Shown here: piece after piece, positions 60,671-64,000 of the stretch
Layout of the letters: each line of letters begins with the position of its first letter
Numbering within the stretch: position 1 is the stretch's first letter
DNA from: Aliterella atlantica CENA595
GTDB lineage: Bacteria; Cyanobacteriota; Cyanobacteriia; Cyanobacteriales; Chroococcidiopsidaceae
Direction of reading: 5' to 3'
DNA: 64,000 nt
Assembly (NCBI RefSeq): GCF_000952155.1
Contig: NZ_JYON01000017.1
Coordinates: forward strand, 48,241-112,240
Notes under the pieces: generated by a model
The model's database searches: none
What the model saw: only the letters and a program-made list of their open reading frames with translations
What the model was told of the DNA's origin: nothing
Translations under genes and position numbers: made by a program

Positions 60671-62524
60671 TCAACTTCTGGGCTGTTGTCGCCAGCGGAT
60701 GCGTTCTAGACGATTCAAAATCCGAGTCACCAGTTCGGGAGCAACAATCGGTTTACTTACGTAGTCATCTGCACCAGCCACATATATCTGGTGAATTAGA
60801 TCGGTATTTTCTCGCTCCAGCAGCATTAAAATTGGTAGATTTTCCCATTGTGGGTCATGGCGTACTACTTGACAAAGTTCAATTCCGCTAAACTGCGGCA
60901 TAGATACATCTAAAACTAGCAAATCTGGTGCTGCTGTTGTCAGTAGTTCCCAGAAGCGTTGGGGTTGGGCTAGAGTTGTCACCTGCAACCCCCAAGCAGG
61001 TAGTAGATCGACGAAAGTTTCTAGAATTTGGGGATCGTCATCAACAACCAGGATTTTAGCTTCTGGCGTAGAAGGGGAATCGATGACCTGCGCGACTGCG
61101 TTTAAAACCTCGCTGATGGAAATGGGTTTGTGTAGAAAAGCGCGTCCCCCCAAACGAGCAGCCGCCACTCGGTCAGACAAACTATCGCGCACTGTGAAGA
61201 GTAAAACCGGAATGGAAGAGTTTTGCTCGTCTAGCTCTACCAAAAGCATTAGTCCATCTTCAATATTGTCACCGAAGTTCAAATCTAACAAAATTGCATC
61301 AGGCGGGTTTTGGGCGATCGCCTTTCTACCATCTGCTAAAGTAGTAGCTATTTCTAAATCGATCCCAGCCGCAACCGCTGCTAGTCGTAGTTGGTTGACG
61401 AGAATGCGATCGTCATCTATTACCAGCAGTCGCGCCGAAGCAATTTTCGCTGATGGTAGGACAATTGGAGCAGGGGTGGCGACCAATGCTTGCTTGAGTA
61501 AATCCGTCAAATGCTGTAATTGTCGTGTTGCTGTTTGCCCCAATGCCATCTCACCTTGCAGTAATAGCTCGATCTGCTGTGCTGCTTCAAATCCTTGCGA
61601 TATACCTAAAGAGCCTAACGAGCCAGTTAATTGATGGGCGTGTCTTTCGGCTTGTCGCCGCAGTTCTCGTGACAGCGTTCCAGCAGATAATTGGGCAGTG
61701 ACTTGCGCGAACAATGCTGTCTCCTCATTCAGGCTAGCTCTAATTTCCTGCAAAACCTCAGCCGCCACAGCCATAACTTCCTGCTGCGCTGGACTTGGCT
61801 CGATTTTGATTGGCGATACGGGCGAGCCTTGTACGGGTTGCTCTAGATCGGATGGAGATCCCAACTGGTAGCCTACGCCGTAGATTGTCTCAATTATCTC
61901 TACTTTGACACCTGCTGCTTTCAACTTCTGCCGCAGTCCCTTCATGTGTGCTGCAACCGTCCCTGCTTTAGGAGACTCCGCCGCCGTCCACAGCCGATCT
62001 AAGATTAGATCTTTGCTGAAGATCCGTTGGGGATTTTCTAAAAAAAGCTGTAGTAATCCAAATTCTTTTGCGGTTAAATTCAGCGGCTTTCCTTGCCAAG
62101 TAACTCTGCGGGTATTAGCAAACAGTCGCAAAGATCCCCAAGTCAGGGCAGGAGAAACAAATGGTTCTCGCCGCCGCAGCAAAGCGCTAACGCGAGCAAT
62201 TAACTCTGCTGGGTCGAAGGGTTTGACTAGATAATCATCCGCTCCCGCATTCAACCCAAAGACGCGATCGCTGACACTAGCTCTCGCGGACAATAGCAAA
62301 ATCGGCATTTGATAGTTCTGTTCCCGCAGATAGCAACAAAGACTAATTCCGTCTAATTCAGGCAGAACTACATCGACAATTAGCAGGTCGTATTCGTAGG
62401 ACTGCATCAGTTGCATTGCCCTTTCGCTATCAGCAGCCACATCCACTACGTACTGATGCTGTGCAAGTATTTCTCTGATTTTTGCTACCGTGTAGCGATC
62501 GTCTTCTACTAGCAAAATTTTCAT
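60671..62524 (-). CDS. Multidomain response regulator, REC-wHTH-HPt-REC-REC
   Basis: From the ATG at 62524, 617 residues (an earlier GTG at 62530 is possible). A receiver (Asp in LLIVDVVLPELDG), an OmpR-type winged helix (about 125-225, VAAHMKGLRQKLKAAG and YGVGYQLG), an HPt domain (about 260-345, phospho-His in ERHAHQLTGSLGSLG), a second receiver (AILLDLNFGD) and a third receiver (LLVLDVSMPQFSG) follow in order. It can bind DNA and carry a full phosphorelay in one chain. The histidine kinase gene follows after 11 bases. Confidence 0.92.
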   Translation of the reverse strand: MKILLVEDDRYTVAKIREILAQHQYVVDVAADSERAMQLMQSYEYDLLIVDVVLPELDGISLCCYLREQNYQMPILLLSARASVSDRVFGLNAGADDYLVKPFDPAELIARVSALLRRREPFVSPALTWGSLRLFANTRRVTWQGKPLNLTAKEFGLLQLFLENPQRIFSKDLILDRLWTAAESPKAGTVAAHMKGLRQKLKAAGVKVEIIETIYGVGYQLGSPSDLEQPVQGSPVSPIKIEPSPAQQEVMAVAAEVLQEIRASLNEETALFAQVTAQLSAGTLSRELRRQAERHAHQLTGSLGSLGISQGFEAAQQIELLLQGEMALGQTATRQLQHLTDLLKQALVATPAPIVLPSAKIASARLLVIDDDRILVNQLRLAAVAAGIDLEIATTLADGRKAIAQNPPDAILLDLNFGDNIEDGLMLLVELDEQNSSIPVLLFTVRDSLSDRVAAARLGGRAFLHKPISISEVLNAVAQVIDSPSTPEAKILVVDDDPQILETFVDLLPAWGLQVTTLAQPQRFWELLTTAAPDLLVLDVSMPQFSGIELCQVVRHDPQWENLPILMLLERENTDLIHQIYVAGADDYVSKPIVAPELVTRILNRLERIRWRQQPRS

Positions 62525-62864
62525 CAGCACCCTTGCATTGAGTAGAGAGTAACTACCACTTCAGATCGAGAAAGCGATCGTGGTTTTGGTCGGAACTACC
62601 CTATAACAATCTCAAATTGAGTCAACAAGTTACCTTGCAGGTAGAAGATTTAAATTTTACGCTTGTTGAGTTAAATATCCTACCATAGATAGTTTTTTAC
62701 CACAAAAAATATGTGTTCTAGCTACAATCTATAAAAATGAAGCAATTTTGAAGAAATTTCATAACTTTTGTGTAGGAAAATGAGTATGATACCTACACGA
62801 GTTGCAAAAGATGCACCGTGCTGACCCCAAAATCTGAACCTTATTAGTTTCAAGCGAGTTAGCG
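62525..62864. promoter_or_regulatory. Divergent region between two response-regulator units
   Basis: About 340 AT-rich bases carry the promoters of both units. An inverted repeat with 14-base arms (GGTAGAAGATTTAA at 62640-62653 and TTAAATATCCTACC at 62671-62684, 12 of 14 paired) is a candidate operator. No open frame was seen. Confidence 0.45.
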
Positions 62865-63281
62865 ATGCATGACCCCGATAACCCAGCACTGCAATTTCAC
62901 AGAGTTTTGGTAGTTGACGACATTGCCGACAACTGTTTACTGCTGCAATCTTTTTTAGAAGCAGAAGGGTATCAGGTAAAGACTGCCGAGAGCGGTTCCG
63001 CAGCCCTTAGCTTAATTGAAACTTTTCGACCGCACTTAGTGTTGTTGGATGTGATGATGCCAGAAATGGATGGCTTGGAGGTAGCTCGACGTATCCGCCA
63101 AAATGCCAACTTACCCTTTATTCCGATTTTGTTGGTTACAGGCTATGACTGCGTGAATCCAGTTGAGGCATTCAGTGCTGGAGCGCTTGGTTTTATTCTC
63201 AAACCAATCAACTTCGATGCACTTTTAAATCACATCCAGCATATCTTGCCACCTAAACATTCTTCTACTTTATCTGAATAG
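62865..63281 (+). CDS. Single-domain response regulator (receiver)
   Basis: 138 residues. The acidic pair is in VLVVDDIADN, the phospho-acceptor Asp in LVLLDVMMPEMDG, Thr in LVTGYD and Lys in FILKPIN. No output domain. It is divergent from the large kinase-regulator cluster and is followed 19 bases later by a small coiled-coil gene on the same strand, which may be its partner. Confidence 0.88.
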   Translation: MHDPDNPALQFHRVLVVDDIADNCLLLQSFLEAEGYQVKTAESGSAALSLIETFRPHLVLLDVMMPEMDGLEVARRIRQNANLPFIPILLVTGYDCVNPVEAFSAGALGFILKPINFDALLNHIQHILPPKHSSTLSE

Positions 63282-63300
63282 CCAATATAGGAATTATTTT

Positions 63301-63651
63301 ATGTACGACATCCCGCAATATGAATTACAAGTAATGCCGAAAAATTTAGACCTCATACGTCGAAGTGCGCTATTAGTAAATTCGTGCGGTAAACTTTTAC
63401 AACAATCTAATAATTTGGCGCTACAACAGAACGGTCGTATTCTTGAAGATTATAGCGAACTCATCCAGCAGCAAGCAGATAAGTTATCAATGTATATTCA
63501 GTTATCACAGTTAGAAGATTTTTGTAGGGAAGATATATATCAGCAAGCTTTACAAGCGCAAGCAGAAGCAAGAGCAGCATACCTCCAAGCAATTAAAATT
63601 TATCTAGAGACAATGCAAATAAGAATAGATGCACTTTCCTCGCACCTCTAG
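63301..63651 (+). CDS. Small helical coiled-coil protein beside a receiver gene
   Basis: 116 residues, no membrane segment. It is almost all helix: heptad-like runs such as LDLIRRSALLVNSCGKLLQQ, YSELIQQQADKLSMYIQLSQ and QALQAQAEARAAYLQAI suggest a long coiled coil. No known domain. It starts 19 bases after the receiver gene's stop, so the two are probably translated from one message, and physical interaction with the receiver is a fair inference. Confidence 0.55.
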   Translation: MYDIPQYELQVMPKNLDLIRRSALLVNSCGKLLQQSNNLALQQNGRILEDYSELIQQQADKLSMYIQLSQLEDFCREDIYQQALQAQAEARAAYLQAIKIYLETMQIRIDALSSHL

Positions 63652-63889
63652 TAGTTGTCTACATTATGAGATCGACCCTAGCTGACTGGAAGCGGCTAGC
63701 GCTCTGCAAACTATTGCTGTAATAGCAATTTTGCGGTGTTGTAAATCAATGCAAGACATGGCAAATTTTTCCTTACTTGATTACTTGTGCCATGCATCGA
63801 TCTGAATTTGCCATGCTTCGTCTGGAACTGGCACACCTATCTATCATTCATGTAGAAGGTCTACTATTGTATGATTGACACTCCCACCG
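63652..63889. other. Intergenic region up to the TnpB terminal hairpin
   Basis: About 238 bases. No open frame. The last part, 63874-63889, is the outer flank of the TnpB terminal hairpin and so probably the insertion-sequence right end or the guide-matching target. Confidence 0.45.
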
Positions 63890-63913
63890 TCAAGCTTGCG
63901 CTGTGACGGGGGA
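63883..63913 (-). ncRNA. Terminal hairpin of TnpB transcript, candidate omega/re-RNA end
   Basis: CCGTCAAGC (63887-63895) pairs with GCT-G-TGACGG (63900-63909), loop TTGC, extended by CCCA/GGGG. It overlaps the TnpB stop. In IS200/IS605-type elements such a hairpin forms the right end and the scaffold of the guide RNA. Read on the minus strand it is followed by GGAGTGTCAATCAT, a usual right-end sequence in cyanobacteria. Confidence 0.6.
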
Positions 63914-64000
63914 TTCTTCCTTCAACGAGCGACTTTGCTCAAACACTGTTTCCAGATTTAAGTAGAGGGTCATCTCTCCAGAAGCGTTAATTTCGGTCTG
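63890..64000 (-). CDS. tnpB: C-terminal end of a TnpB (RNA-guided nuclease of IS200/IS605) gene
   Basis: Minus strand. The last 36 codons, ending in TGA at 63892-63890, read QTEINASGEMTLYLNLETVF followed by the tail SRSLKEESPVTAQA. This tail type is common at the C-terminus of cyanobacterial IS605-family TnpB (OrfB). The catalytic domains lie beyond the window. The stop codon falls within the terminal hairpin. Confidence 0.7.
   Translation of the reverse strand, partial: QTEINASGEMTLYLNLETVFEQSRSLKEESPVTAQA

Overview
This window is chromosomal DNA from a cyanobacterium. The sequence shows petB-petD, an HLIP-type protein, a CyanoP-type PsbP lipoprotein, phytoene desaturase and phytoene synthase genes overlapping in one operon, a CruA/CruP-type lycopene cyclase homologue, a PanC-Cmk fusion, an Egy-like site-2 protease and a CtpA protease. 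The HIP1 octamer GCGATCGC, typical of many cyanobacteria, is very frequent in both genes and intergenic DNA. The dense short intergenic repeats and the exopolysaccharide genes would fit a Chroococcidiopsis/Gloeocapsopsis-like lineage, but that placement is a guess.

Layout. 1-11 kb: end of an unknown gene, an HLIP gene, a DUF4383 membrane protein, a large PAS/GAF/GGDEF/EAL c-di-GMP protein, a small barrel-like exported protein, an RDD-pentapeptide membrane protein, small membrane proteins, an anti-sigma-like ATPase, and petB-petD with ctpA divergent. 12-25 kb: a degenerate metallo-beta-lactamase fold, an M50 protease plus trmFO, psbP, a response regulator, cysteine desulfurase, glycosyltransferase, PAP2 phosphatase, the CruA-like flavoprotein and an alpha/beta hydrolase. 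25.8-28 kb: thiC behind a TPP riboswitch, and a small CbtB-like cobalt protein behind a cobalamin riboswitch on the other strand. 28-39 kb: ABC exporter, then a surface-polysaccharide region (galE, two polyprenyl-phosphate sugar transferases, a GT4 enzyme, gmd, GDP-fucose synthase) interleaved with pgsA, a CSP41-like protein and 5-FTHF cyclo-ligase. 39-46 kb: orphan sugar ABC permease, crtP-crtB, tRNA-Ser(GCU), a decayed duplicate of a binding-protein gene followed by the intact gene, and a second barrel-like exported protein. 46-55 kb: ppk, a flavin monooxygenase, Mn-type SOD, panC-cmk, rlpA, purM. 55-64 kb: TAT-exported PhoX phosphatase beside a histidine kinase and multidomain response regulators, a divergent receiver plus small coiled-coil gene, and the C-terminal end of a TnpB gene with its terminal hairpin running off the window.

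The most striking pattern is the behaviour of several families of short repeats (ACCAGTG, GGGGACAAGG, GCAGATAAAC, the GTAGAGACGTAGCA palindrome, the GTAGGGTGCGTT palindrome). They usually sit within a few bases of a stop codon, twice supply the stop codon itself, and twice occur in-frame inside conserved enzymes: the CruA-like cyclase, and the ATPase domain of the histidine kinase. Other points of interest are the solitary riboswitch-controlled CbtB, the degenerate MBL protein, the relic of a duplicated binding-protein gene next to tRNA-Ser, a candidate small RNA downstream of purM, and the TnpB/guide-RNA end. No rRNA, CRISPR array or prophage was seen.
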